From Eutypa lata (Eukaryota > Ascomycota > Sordariomycetes > Xylariales > Diatrypaceae): a DNA stretch of 64,000 bases. The position numbers were made by a program, and so were the translations under genes. Under the pieces are notes generated by a model. The model had not been told where the DNA came from, did not search any database, and saw nothing but the letters and a program-made list of their open reading frames with translations. The number at the start of each line of letters is the position of its first letter. Positions within the stretch are counted from its first letter, which is position 1. This document shows, piece by piece, positions 11,873 through 23,836 of this stretch. The stretch is from positions 1,984,001 through 2,048,000 of the forward strand of contig JAKULF010000001.1 in assembly GCA_022661535.1 (NCBI GenBank), in the 5' to 3' direction.

Positions 11873-12565
11873 GTTAAAAACAATTTAATAATATCAATCA
11901 CCTACCTTATATTAATTAAATTAATATTAATATACTTTTATCTTATATTAATTAATTATAAAAGCGTATTAATTAATATTATTAATTAATATATTAATAT
12001 TATTAATATAATTAATATATATATTTATTAATAAATTATATATTAAAATAAATATTATATATATAAATCATTTATATAAGCTTATTAAGCTTATAATTAA
12101 ATTTATAATTCATTACTTTAAAGCTATTATTATTATTACGTAATTATCGTAAATATAATTTTTAATATTTTAATTAAATTTACTTATTAAACTTATTTAT
12201 TAAACTTAAAGTATTAATATAATAATAAACGAATTAATAAAAAAAGATTTCGTAAAATTTATAATAATAAATTACGTATTCGTATAATAATTAAAGTATT
12301 ATATAAAAATGAAAATTTTATTATTAAATTTATTAATATAAATATAAAATCGAATATGTATTTTATATATTATTATTTTAATTAATTATAACTTAAATCT
12401 TAATTAATTATTTACGTAATATTAATATATTAATAATATTAATATTAATATAACTTTATTAATTAATTAATATTAATATTCGAAAAGTTAATATTAATTA
12501 ATTAAAATAACATATTAATTAATACATATTAATTAATGCGTTAATATTATTAAATTATTTTCAAC
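11873..12565. repeat. AT-rich island bracketed by a 22-bp inverted repeat
   Basis: About 690 bp composed almost wholly of A and T with many TTAATTAA-like palindromes. The left edge (11873-11894) and right edge (12544-12565) are inverted copies of each other, 20 of 22 bases alike, and both differences are transitions. A GGGTCC motif lies just outside each edge in the same orientation. This is what a small terminal-inverted-repeat element looks like after heavy RIP-type C-to-T mutation. A simple hairpin-rich AT spacer is the alternative. It ends about 565 bp before the HET-domain gene. Confidence 0.6.
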
Positions 12566-13130
12566 CTTAAAAGGGTCCTTAAATAAGAACAACATTTTGG
12601 ACGTATATCTTGTCGATGATACAAAAGCTGTTAATACAGCGGTTGATACAGGTCCGGCATTACATTAACCCTATTATGATTCTAATTTACCTGTAATATA
12701 ATTATCTTGTCAATAGATAGAAAGGGTGACAGGACGAGAGGCTTTGGGGTCTGGAAACGGTAGCCGCCGTGGTATAAATACCAGTAATTTAACAGTTGAA
12801 CAGTTTAATAACGGGGTCTCATCGTAAGCAGCCACATCCTGAAATTTGATATCATTGGTGTCTGAATAGGAGCCCCATTGGCTGCAACAGCATCCTAATA
12901 TTGACCGTAGTATACCTCTCCTGGGCGGTTCAACCTCGGCTTAATCCAATGGCAGCCTATTCACCCCTCTTCGGCTTTCATCTGTCCTCGATGACTTTGC
13001 GATCACCTTTGAAATGAGCAGGAAGAGTACTAGTAGCTGAAGCTGCAACCCCCTTTTCAACAATTGGCTATCATCTTAAACTTATTATCAAATTTCCGAA
13101 GCCCCTTTGAAAGCGTCAAACCGATCGGCC
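12566..13130. other. upstream region of HET-domain gene
   Basis: Normal base composition and no gene. It presumably contains the promoter of the HET-domain gene; I see no clear TATA box. Confidence 0.4.
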
Positions 13131-15378
13131 ATGGAAAGAAGCTTTCAACCTGCCAGGCTGTGTTCAAAGTGCGAAGTAGTGATGTTTGACGATTCTAAGG
13201 GATATGAGGCTCTCTCCACCTCTGGAGAGCGATATTTAGACTTTGACACCGATAGCGATGAAAGAGAAGGAGAATTCAAACTGGATTTTGAGACAAACGA
13301 CACATTCCCAGACCTTCCAGTTCTATCCGAAAGCGCAAACAATGGCTGCGATTTCTGCTCGCTCCTGAAGAAAATACTACAATCTAGTGAAATACAATGC
13401 CGTTTCAGCGACGCCATATTAGCTTTAGAAGGCCAAACTTTCCCTATGACAATCTGGCTACATTACCGTTGGGGCCCATGGTTAGCTCATCATAGTAAAG
13501 GCCTGAATTCCCTTGTCGTCTCCTTATATGTAGATGTAAATGAATTCCGAACACTGGATGGAAGCCGAGACCTTGGAGTTGAAATAAACCTGATGGTAGA
13601 CACAGATCTTGGTGACGGATATTGTAAGTCCAATTCCTTTATACGTGCCAATCCATCTAACTGTTTATACAGCGACTGGGAATGATCCATGTGCGAAATG
13701 GTTGAGGATATTACCTCTCCCAATACCAAATCACTTGGACCCAACGAAGGTTGAGTGGATGGACTCTCATTTGCACGATTGTTTCGAAGGAGGACATTCG
13801 GAGAAATGTACATCTCGTGTCTCGAATGAACCAGCCCTTCCTACCCGCCTAATTGATGTAACTACTGCAACTCCACCACTTATTGACAGCTCACAAATAC
13901 AGGAAATCGGTATCAAAGCCCCAGGGGGTCACCCGAGATACGCTGCTTTAAGCTATTGTTGGGGTTCCGCAACAGATGCAACGCTACAACTAAAGACGTA
14001 AATAGCATCAGAGTCTCAGAGGCGTGCTGGGATCTCAACTTCAACTTTAACAAAAACTCTAGAAGATGCGGTCAATCTCGTACGAGCACTGTCTATTCCC
14101 TACCTATGGGTTGACGCGCTTTGTATTGTACAAGATGATATCTCGGACTGGCAGCGGGAATCAAGTCGGATGGGTGAGATATATGCCAATGCCTACGTCA
14201 CCATATGCTCATTATCGGCGTCTTGCCTTTCAAGCTTCTTGAAACCAGATATACTTCCAGTTGTAATCCCGTTCCGTTCTTCGGTTAACACCGACATAGT
14301 AGGCTCTTACGCTCTTAAGTACGAGATCGCCGGAACGAGGGCAAAGGAAATTGGGGTTTTACCAGATGTGCACAATAGCCGTTGGCTGCAGCGGGGATGG
14401 ACGCACCAGGAACTCATTATGTCTGGACGTTTGCTTCTGTTTGGGCCATCTTCGGCTCACTTTGTCTGCCCATCAATTACCGTATCTGAAGGAGAACAGC
14501 TACTAAGCAAGTCATGGACTTTTCTTCTCCGTGAACTTCCCACCGATCTTGACGAGTTATACAATCAATGGACTGAAAGCGTGGTGAAAGATCACTCTGG
14601 CCGACTGTTTTCAAAACGGTCGGATGTATTGCCTGCCTTGGCTGAATTGGCGAAGCACTTTGCTGAAGCGATTAACGACGAATTTATTGCCGGCTTATGG
14701 AAGGGGGACCTCCTTCGAGGGTTGATGTGGAGATATTGCTTATCACCTGGACCAGAAGCCCATTCCTTTAGTGATCGACTTTCTATGCTGAGCTCCCAAG
14801 ATCTGTACGTCTCACCCTCGTGGTCATGGGTCGGTCAACGAAGCATCGATTTCGACTTGTATGAAAGGAGCGGCATACGGCTAAGTGATATCAAGCGCGA
14901 ATGCGATGCTGTTGCAAGTGTGGTCGTTCAAGGGCTAAATCCATTTGGTCAAGTACGCAGTGGGAGCTTGAGGATTGGGTCAAAGACATACGATCTCAAA
15001 CCTCCTATTCAACTCAGCGATCCTGAGAATTATTACCCACCACGCTACAGAATACGCATTTCCGATAGCGCCATTGCGTTCTGTGCGTTCGACTGGGCAG
15101 TCCGCCCTGGGCTAATAATCAAAGAAAACCTCAAGGTCGTAGCACTCCTCAGCATAAATCGGTCCGAAGTAAGGAAAAGAAAAGGGACAGAAGCAACCTA
15201 TGAAATGAGAAGGTCTTACGGGGGTAAGGGGGGTAGGACTCTCTATGGGCTTATTGTTCACAAAGCGAACCGGGAAGACTGCTTCTTCCGTGTAGGAACA
15301 TTCGTCGCGGAAGCAAAGAAGGCGGCCGGCATGAAGATGTTTGATGGTTGGAGAATGGAGACGGTAGATATTATCTAG
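13131..15378 (+). pseudogene. HET-domain protein with in-frame stop in the HET domain
   Basis: Two exons, 13131-13623 and 13673-15378; the intron has a GTAAGT donor and TCTAAC branch site and keeps phase. ATG 13131 is preferred over an upstream TTG. The product would be about 732 residues. The N-terminal region has the CxxC-type CSKC and a CDFCSLLKKIL segment common before HET domains. The HET domain runs from about residue 255: PRYAALSYCWG, then LPYLWVDALCIVQDD-like sequence, WQRES, MGEIYANAYVTICSLSA and, later, WLQRGWTHQELIMSGRLLLF. Codon 274 is TAA at 13999-14001, just after LQLKT. The same frame continues open for 459 codons with full family similarity. No intron of suitable length removes the stop without shifting frame. 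HET proteins trigger cell death in heterokaryon incompatibility, so a null allele is tolerable. A sequencing error or readthrough remains possible. Confidence 0.85.
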
Positions 15379-17545
15379 TTCTTATCAACCCGGTTCTAGG
15401 GATGACAACGCTAGATAAGATGTTGGAATACCACGGTCTGTGAACAAGGAAGACCGGTCTCCCAAGAAGGAGAAAAAGACCTTCAACCGTACAACTCCGA
15501 AGGATACCTCCACATTACCGTTTTCCGGGAGTCCTATCCCTTTAAATTAACGAGGGCTAACAGTCAAGCTGAACGGCAGTTGACACTAGCTTCTCTAACT
15601 CCAGTCTCGAGTTGTAGTTGCTCATTTCCCTGGTTTTCATTTTCGTGTCGGAAGAAGTTATACAATATAGGGTCATCACTTTTTCTCCTCATATTTGTAT
15701 CTCTATTCATTTAACGGCTTTAGCATAGGAGCGTTTGTAGTTTCTTTTTTCTTTTTCTTACTTTTTTTTCTTCCGCGGGATATATACATCTCGTCTCCCT
15801 GCCTCCTGTAGTCCATGAGCTGCCAACCTTGTTAATTACTGGTATTTTATTTCCTGTACATAGCTAACTTAATGTATTGAAAGAGAGTAATTACATACAT
15901 GCGTCAACTAAGCATACATCATATCATAATGTATGTCCGAGTCTTGCCGAAATCGTTAAACAAGGTTCCATAAGCTTATCACTCTTCATTTGCTCTTCCA
16001 CTTTGGTTCCCGAGGCATGGCGATACCGGCACGAGTGGAGGCCTTCATGCCTTCTCTTGGTGAAGAACCGGGCTTGCGGGCGTAGGGAACCCGTAGTACT
16101 GAACTATTCTGAGCATAAATTGCCTTTGATAACCTGGAATCCCAGCCGCCGAATAGTGTCGTTCTGCGGGATTGGTTATCTGTCTACCTCTAATCACTGC
16201 AGCCTCTTGCAATATATTGTAATTATTAAGGTTGAAGTATATTTCCATGCTAGAATTGCTATAGAAGACATTACAACACTGCTGTGAAAACTCGTCCACG
16301 TTATATAGCACATGGCGTAATTATTACCTCGCAACGGTAACTTCCCATCGACGGCCATACCATAAGCTTTTTCATCTAGATTTTCTCATAAACAGCTTCT
16401 CAGATGTAACCGTACCTGATCGAGGAGGGAAGAGACTGAAATCCACCACCAGGTAGTGAATGAGAAGCGATCCAGGACACTGGTTGCCCGAACTTGCCAT
16501 CAGCCGTCGTCTATAGAAAAACCAGCTGTGAGTGATCCTAGTCGTAGCCCAGCTAAAACCTATCAAGGTGTGCTATTCTCCCAGTTTCGCTAATTGTCTC
16601 GATGAATCCAGCGGTGGATCGAAACATGGATTTCACAGGCACGGGACTGCAACTAATACTTGACTATACCACAACATTTTCTTGACATATCATTACATTG
16701 CCGTGATCTCTTGTAATAAGCTAAGCTTACTATAAATATACGTAAGTACTTATGCGTACGCTATTATGAGGCTGGATATATCTGATCACATCTGGTAAGT
16801 ATCATACCAACTAAAATTTCACATGTCGAATGCACACCATAGCGACTGGACTGTCCACAATGCAAACATCTCACTGATAAATCCATTACGACACTCACTA
16901 GTCACAAACAACTAAACACATGACGTACGGAAGCTGGATATATTACGGCCCTAATCTCACCCAGCCGTTCAATAATCATTATGAAGTACCGTTCAATACA
17001 GGAACTTTCATTAACCAGGGCTGGCCTTCGCAAGTAGCACACGTAGGTAAGCAAGAATAAGCACATAGGTATTCGAGGCACTGCAGTTTAGACTAATAGG
17101 CAGGTAGGCGACAGTACTACATATACATGCATGACCTGTCCCGTCCATCCACCCATCTGGACCCAACCCAACCCAGTAACTACGTAGCCCGAGTTGTGAT
17201 AAAAGCTAAAATAAAATAAAAAGACTAAAAAACTCGTATGGCCATGATGCTGCTGCTGCTGCTGCTGCTGCCCCCCACTGAAACCTTAGTTAACAGGTAG
17301 GGGGGTTTAACGAGAAAAAAGGAGGAAGATATCCCACAAAAGTCCCGACGAACGCCATGCTGTGCAGCCACTCCTCTCGATCGTGTGTGAGGGAAGTGTG
17401 TTGATGTTTTTGTACTTCATTTTCTTCTTCTTCGCCGCTCTTCCCCAAATAATGTCACACATACATACAAGGAACGCTTGCTTGCTTGCTTTGCTTGCTT
17501 TGCTTTGCTTATTTTGTTTATTCCCCTTTATCCATTTTTTTCTCT
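15379..17545. other. intergenic, no gene seen
   Basis: No supportable gene. There is a pyrimidine-rich tract near 15740-15773 and a CTG/TGC microsatellite near 17250. A 136-codon frame (15877-16287) has no domain. Confidence 0.45.
17248..17271 (+). repeat. (TGC)8 microsatellite
   Basis: Eight perfect TGC units in non-coding sequence about 275 bp beyond the stop codon of the Bsd2-like gene on the opposite strand, followed by a run of C. Confidence 0.9.
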
Positions 17546-18795
17546 CTATACCACATTTTCCGGCCTCTCCCCCGTCGCGATGACCGGGACGCCCAGCCCG
17601 CGGTCCGGGCTCTGCAGGACGAGCTGCTCGTGCCGCCGGGCCTTTATGTAGTCACTGACGGACCGGATGAGGATGAACCAGCCGACGATCATGAGGATGT
17701 AGGCGATCCAGTCGCTGCCGGCGATGTCGTCCATGGACCCCCCGGAGGCGCCCTCGTTGCTGGAGCCAACCGTGTTCGGGTCGAAGTCGTGACTGTTCGG
17801 GTCCGGCGGCTGCGAGTAGCCGTCCGTGGAGCCGCTGCCGTCCATGCCGCCGCCCGTCGCCGACCCCTTCATGTAGAACCCGTACTGGATGAGCGTGATG
17901 CCGAGCCCGGCGCGCGACCCGTTCTTCGCCGCGTGCGTGGAGTGTAGGAGGTAGGTCAGCAGGAAACCGACGAGCTGGAACGACATGCTGATCATGCCGT
18001 TCCAGATGAAACTGAATACGGATCCGACGGGCATCCCGTCGATGTATACTTCATCGGGACCGCCGAGGCCAGGGGCTAAAATCGTGGTCTCCCAGTATGG
18101 TGGTGCTGCATCTGCGGCGGCTTGTTCGTAGGTCTGATGGATAATTAGTAAATTGTAATTAGGATAGTAAGTAAATGCATCAACGACGTACAGGAGGCAT
18201 CTCCTCCACAACCTTCTCTCCCCTCTCAGGTCTAGCCATCATATTGGAGAAGACGCCATCCGACTGGATTCCACCACCATATACTCTGGAGTTAGGTTGT
18301 TGCGAAGCAGCACTTGTTGCTGCCGTCGTTGACCATTGAGATGGTGATGTATCGGGAATGGTTGGTCTTGTATTTGACTCGACTGGACTGTGGGTACCGC
18401 TATTGAATGTTGAACTTCTCGAAACGGGAAATGAATTTTCTCGAACTAATCGCTGTCTGTCGTCGGGCTCGTCATCATCGCTATCGTCTCCATCGGCATC
18501 AAATGCATCGGCTAAAGTGGGATCGACTTGATTCTGGCGTCTCCGTTCGAAAGAGGACTGTCGCGAATGAAACGAGGGAGGAGGTGAATGGGGTATCCGG
18601 AGGGGACCTGATGAGGGAACTGGGGATTCGTGATGGTCGTCGTCTTGGGTGTTAACCTGCGATGTCGTACCAAAGTCAGTAACTAGATGATGGATTGAAT
18701 TTCCAGGGACCAACACCGATGCGCAACATGAAACATTGAACATCTCCCAACTATCCATCAATCCATCAACTTACCCGTTCGTAACGGCCTGTCAT
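17546..18795 (-). CDS. Bsd2/Ndfip-family ubiquitin-ligase adaptor (metal homeostasis)
   Basis: Three exons: 18795-18775 (only MTGRYER), 18656-18192 and 18133-17546; 357 aa. Introns are 118 and 58 bp with donors GTAAGT and GTACGT. The short first exon is chosen because MTGRYERVNTQDD matches the usual start of fungal Bsd2 proteins. A frame-open ATG at 18761 lies inside the first intron. Residues 10-155 are polar and acidic. A PPTY motif is assembled across the second splice junction (about 161-164), and a PPYW motif follows (about 173-176). Both are ligands for WW domains of Rsp5/Nedd4 ligases. Three hydrophobic segments follow (about 199-225, 236-252 and 304-322), as expected. In yeast Bsd2 sends metal transporters such as Smf1 to the vacuole through Rsp5. 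The protein should sit in Golgi/endosomal membranes. A Gly/Ser-rich loop between the last two segments is variable in the family. Confidence 0.88.
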
Positions 18796-20175
18796 GATGA
18801 TCGCGAATGTATTGCGAAATACTTCTCGCGATATTTGCCACCTGAAATTTAAAGTTTCGTTGTCTTGCGCTGCGTTGTTTGTTTTTTTAGGGGTTAAATA
18901 AAGGAAGTCGGTTTAAGTGGCAGCCTGGTGATGTGATGATGATGATTATGCAGGGCGAGTGGAGGCCGTACCACGGTTTCGTAATCGTTTGGTGGCAACC
19001 TAACGTTAAGGGGTGTGTCAAGGGAAGGAAAAAGAGAACAGGTTCAATCGGCTTGGTGATGTCGTGTCGTGTGTCGTTTGTTTTTGAAAACGGTGTTAAA
19101 AGGAAAATATCAGGAAGATGAAGATGAAGTCGAAGTTAGAGGCAGAAATGAGAGTGACGAAGTTACATAGAAAAGAAAAAAGAGGTTATAATGCAAATAG
19201 GAAAATGGAATGTCGAATGAACCTAAACTACTGGGCCTTGACAATGGTTTGGTTTGGTGGTGTAGCAGTAGTAGGCTAGGTAGATAGAACGGATAGTGGT
19301 GGAATGATTGAACCGAAGTGGTTTGGGAGGAGAGCGGGAGCGAGCAGGGACCGACACCTGACAGATACGATACCTAACGCAAGTGCCCTAACTAAACTTT
19401 ATGATTGATGGATCACAGGCCTCAGTCAGGCCTAGGAGCGTTGTATGTATGTAGCCTTAGGTAATGTACATATACGAAAGGGGGGCAAGGGGGAACTTGA
19501 GGGGAAAAAGCCGCTTCAGGTGATGCCACCGGTTGTTGAATTAGGTAATAATAGTTTAAGCCAATAGTACACTCAGGGGTTAGGTAAACGCCGAAGAGGG
19601 TTTTGTCGGCAAATAACTAGATTGTATATTAAAATAGGTACATGAGTTTCTAAGGCATTGATGACCAATGACCAAACACAGCAAGTTGGTTCTGGAATCA
19701 AGAATACGAGAATACCTTTTAAAGAGCTACATATGTACCTGACGCTAGGACCACTAGTTACAGGTCTCTAAGTAGATATGTATGTAGTTAGTTACATCCT
19801 GCATTGACTGAAAGCGGAAGTTAGCTTCGCAATGAACCAATCGAAGCTTTTGTTCGTGACCCCTTGGCAGCTTGGCAAATCCGGAGGCCTGCCAAATGCC
19901 CCCAGCCGGTTTGACCTAACTATGTACCTAGGTACTTAACGGTGCAGGGGAGCGGAACGGAACTTTACCATCGAAACCTCCCGCATTCCGAGAGTGTACG
20001 AAGTCCACGTACCTTCTGCCCCGATTAGATAAGATTAGATAAGGATATCCTGACGTCTGCAAGTTTTATAGGCGCCAAGCATCTCCCAATCGTCGTTGAA
20101 TACATACCTACTTATCGGCTAGATACTTACTTGCAGGTGCAGGTGATGTGAGGAAGTAGACAGACAAGACAGACA
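18796..20175. other. divergent promoter region between Bsd2-like and Cbp6-like genes
   Basis: No gene is supported in these 1.4 kb; a 62-codon frame at 18933-19121 is likely chance. The stretch must carry promoters for both flanking genes. Several CCTA/TACCT-rich short runs occur near 19740-20260, without a recognised factor. Confidence 0.4.
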
Positions 20176-20777
20176 ATGGCCCGTCAAGCAATAGTACGTC
20201 CACCCAACATTCATTCTATCCTGCCTATGCCTACCTACCTATCTACATCGTCCGCAAAATTGGAAAATACCTCCTAGTGCTAACAAGATCACCACTACCA
20301 ATAGAGCGCGCAACGCCACCTCCTGCGGGCGCTCTCCCAGTGGCCCAAGGACCCCGTACGACCACAAGTCCAGTTCCAGGACGTGCTGCGGAAGCGATTC
20401 GAGCAGACCTCGACGAGCAGCCCCGCGCTGTCCGAGGAGGACCAGCTGAAGCAGGCGAATGCCCTGTACTCACTGCTGGATAACCGGTATAAGAAGAAGG
20501 TGCGTGCGTATCTTTGAGGAGCTGGAGTTTTTGAAGTTCGAAGTTTAGGGCAAGATCACTTTGGCTCTGTGTGCTTAGAGTATTGTGCAGTCTGGCTAAC
20601 ATGCGATGGAATGATGGATGGATGGATGTTTAGTACCCCATCACTGGCTCGATATTGAAACCGAAGAGCAACCCGACGTATTATGCCGACTTGGTGCAGG
20701 AGCTGGAGGAGGGCCCGCAACGGTCGTGGTTGGATCGGTTGTTATTGAGAGTCGGTGGTCTCGTAAGACTGCAGTAG
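20176..20777 (+). CDS. Cbp6/UQCC2-like mitochondrial complex III assembly factor
   Basis: Three exons: 20176-20193 (MARQAI), 20305-20499 and 20634-20777; 118 aa. Introns are 111 and 134 bp, both phase 0, with donors GTACGT and GTGCGT and GCTAAC branch sites. The spliced product reads RHLLRALSQWPKDPVRPQVQFQ, DVLRKRFEQ, LYSLLDNRYKKKYPITGSIL, KPKSNPTYYADLVQELEE and WLDRLLLRV. This is the pattern of the small basic Cbp6/UQCC2 family (usually 110-150 aa). Members help translate and assemble cytochrome b in the mitochondrial matrix. The gene is easily missed because no exon exceeds 195 bp and the longest local frames are in the wrong phase. It converges on the citrate carrier gene, with 333 bp between stop codons. 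Confidence 0.85.
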
Positions 20778-21110
20778 AGGTCAGGTTCAAAAATAAAGGA
20801 GCGCAGCTGTGTGCAAAACAGCAACGGGAGGGGAAATAGAAGGGAGAATATGGGTCACAAATGATAGATATGCCCGATCACCTTTGTTTCCACTGTACAC
20901 TATTTGTATGATGTGTAACGAACTAGTATAAAATCACAACATAACTCCACGAACACCATGATATGCACAGTCTTGTCTGACCTCCTTCTAACCAGGGGTA
21001 TTCCACCAACCGTCTAGCCCCCTTTTGTGTTGTTTTTATTTCCGCCGCTTCCCTTCCCACCCATGCCTTCCTTCGTCTCGGTCCAGCAACGTATTTCGTC
21101 AAACCCATCT
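20778..21110. other. convergent intergenic spacer
   Basis: Shared 3' flank of the Cbp6-like and citrate carrier genes. It should hold both polyadenylation regions. No other feature is seen. Confidence 0.5.
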
Positions 21111-22223
21111 CTACAGATACCTGTGCTCCGGATCCAACCTATTCATAAACTCCATACTCTTCTCATACATGGTGAACACAATACCGCCACTCAGCACCAG
21201 CCGCGCCAGCCGCGGCACGGCCCCGCTCCAGAACGTCAGGACGCCCTCGTGCTTGAAGATCAGCGCGGCGCACCGCAGGCTGTTCCCGTAGACGTGGCGG
21301 GCCTCGATGCTCTGCATGCGGGTCTTGACGGTGTCGAGGGGCTGGGTGGAGAAGACGGTGATGGCGCCGGCGACGCTGCCGATGCCGAACGTGGCCACGG
21401 CGCCGAGCTTCTCCCCGGGCGCCGTGTACGACGACTCGGCCAGCTGCTTGAGGCTGGTGTAGCTCCCGAAGCGGACGGCGCTGTTGGCCGACTGCCGCAT
21501 GGCCGTGGGCACCAGGCCCTGGAAGAACCCGCGCAGGCCCCGCTCCCGCGCGATGACGGGTATCGCGTCGAGGAACCCCCGCATCCGCGGGTGCGCCTTC
21601 TTGCGCTCGTCGATGAGCGTCGTCTTGATGGACTCGGCCGGCGTCACCGCGAACAGGGACTCGGTGACGCCCGCGCCGAACCCGGCCAGCACGTTCCGCG
21701 GCCCCGACACCTTCCCCGTCTCCGGGTCCGCCAGGAGCCGCTTGTACTGCTCGAACGACACGAACCGGATCGCCGCCTTGGCCGAGTTGCCGATGATCGA
21801 CGTCGTGCACCCCGCGTACCACTGCGCGCCGAACGGCGGCCAGGGCAGCTTGGCCCCGTCGGCGAGCTTGCGGTTTAGTTGCGTTCGGGTCTTCGCGACT
21901 GTGAAGGGGGGAAAGGAAGGGTTGTGTTAATTGTTTGGTTCGGTCTGATAAGACTGCGGGGAGGGGGGCTGAAGGTTTAATCAACTAGTCGGGAAACGGG
22001 AAGACGTACAGTCGGCTGGGTATGTGATGGCTATTGTAGGGAATTGTGGTTAGCTGCCTTTCCCATTGCATTGAATGCTTGAACTAAAATGTGTTGGCAT
22101 CACAAGCTCACCGATTTCGACTGCGCCCGCCGTAGCACCAGCTAATATGGACCGGAACGGGGTGGGCTTTTTGTTCGTCGTTGTGCTCGGCGCATCTTCC
22201 TTCTGAGCCGTTGCGGTCGCCAT
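21111..22223 (-). CDS. CTP1: mitochondrial tricarboxylate (citrate) transport protein
   Basis: Three exons: 22223-22112, 22030-22010 (21 bp) and 21898-21111; 306 aa. Introns are 81 and 111 bp. The 21-bp exon encodes ITYPAD and is fixed by phase and by the carrier signature it supplies. Three mitochondrial carrier repeats are visible, with signatures ITYPADFAKTRTQ, AVTPAESIKTTLID and FSTQPLDTVKTRMQ. Other marks of the citrate carrier are FGAQWYAGCTTSIIGNSAKA, GFGAGVTESL, GLVPTAMRQSANSAVRFGSY and the C-terminal LARLVLSGGIVFTMYEK. The protein exchanges citrate for malate or another tricarboxylate across the inner membrane and supplies cytosolic acetyl-CoA. Length and signatures match the fungal orthologue, so the symbol is given with good confidence. 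Coding DNA is GC-rich compared with flanks. Confidence 0.93.
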
Positions 22224-23836
22224 TGCTTTGTTCGCTAATCAATTGGGCACGGATGGCCCCTTTTTGCTGAGAAACGTAATAGAAACAGCAATGACGGGTA
22301 TATACAGCTTGGTTGGGTACTTGAGGTTGTGATGATGTAGACAACTTTTTTTTAACTACCCTTTTTGGTTTTGATCGGCCGGTTTCCGGAGTTGGGCTTT
22401 CCACCAGCCCATGAATTGCAGGTGAAAGCTTGAAGTTCATTTTAGCGGGGGCTTTTCGAACGCTGCAAGGTACGAAATACAGGGGCTTAGTGGCTGTAAG
22501 ATACGATACATACGATGCCCCTCGTCAGCCACAAGCCCGTCATGGCCCTGTAAGGTCTTTTTTATCTTTGCGAATCTTCAGATGCGTCATATCATATGAA
22601 CTCGTCATTCTCACATGAAAATACAGATTAGGTTACCGTAATTTTCACGATATGATCAGACGAAGTTGTATATCTGTTCTTGTTTCTATATTTGTCCCTA
22701 GCTAAGTCGTTTGTATATCTAACTAGGACTGTAGTTTGTATGAAACGAATGTCCCGGGCCGTCCTATCAGATTGACAAGTAACTAATTGACAGTACCTAA
22801 TGCATTGCGCAGCTTGCCACCGGAAGTCTTCACATTATGCACCGGTAGCTACCAGAACCCTGGCTATGGAAATCTGTCACAAAGCTGTAATCACATAGTC
22901 GTCTTTTTATTTGTTCACTGCCTCTATATCCATGTCGACTGTCTTTGAGTCATAGCGGGATACTCGGCTTGAAGCTATTCGCGGTCGGTTCCCACGGCAC
23001 TAACTTACCTGTCACGCTACGGGTTTGGTGTTCAATATTGGATATGTTTACCGATACACAGCCCCGTAGCTGACGCAGACCTTATGTCTTCAACGTTGCC
23101 GTGCATACGTCCTACCTTGCTGCCGTATCATGATAGTCTGATTTATGCTTTATACATAAGGTTAAAGTACACCCGTTCATTAAATGTATTGAAGATCTAC
23201 TCCAAAGGTTCAGGTTCAGTTACAATTCGCAGTACCTCTCTTTTCTAAGATTCGGTCGACTATAATTCCAGTACATAGCTACGGTGGACCCACACACAGC
23301 CTTGACGTGGCATAGCATCCATGATAGCATGACATTCGGCCTCAGCCTCAGACAATAAGTGTCTTATCCCATAATTATCACCTGCCATCCTCCTTTTAGA
23401 GTGACATAGAATCACAACTTCCCATTTATTCCTTATACGTGGTGTAACTACCGGACCCCGAATATCCCTGAATTGGCCGTGTAACCCTCGGGCTGAGGAG
23501 TGCAAAAATAGACCGAACGTTGAATTAAACAGATTTCTCCAACTGCCGGTTCTTATTTATACAACAAACATCATTGATTGGGTGCCGACCAGAAATCTGA
23601 AAAAAAGGAGGGGAATATACAGAAAGTATTTCAGCACACTCTTGGACACCCAGTTTATTTATTACCTGCCTATTTACTTGCCTTACATAAGGATTTCCCC
23701 ATACTGGCAATCCACACATACATACAGACCTCCCTGACTAAGTTACCGTCAATCGAGACCCACAACGACATCATCGCCAGAGCATAACCATCACAATTCC
23801 GTACTCCAAATACCACCTCCCTTTTCCAGTACGGGG
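22224..23836. other. divergent intergenic region, no gene seen
   Basis: Upstream regions of the citrate carrier and of the Gly-rich protein gene. Short frames near 22430, 23260 and 23578 have no support from domains or splicing. Confidence 0.4.

Noticed and set aside
13998..14065. Intron that would remove the HET stop codon
   Set aside because: GTAAAT could be a donor, but none of the nearby AG acceptors gives a plausible intron length that keeps frame, and the skipped part is coding-like.
17486..17947. 153-codon open frame on the plus strand
   Set aside because: Antisense shadow of the last exon of the Bsd2-like gene.
18657..18761. ATG at 18761 as start of the Bsd2-like protein
   Set aside because: It lies inside a well-formed intron; the spliced MTGRYERVN start fits the family better.
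21027..21878. 283-codon open frame on the plus strand
   Set aside because: It lies antisense to the citrate carrier exons; its composition is the mirror of GC-rich carrier codons and it has no domain.
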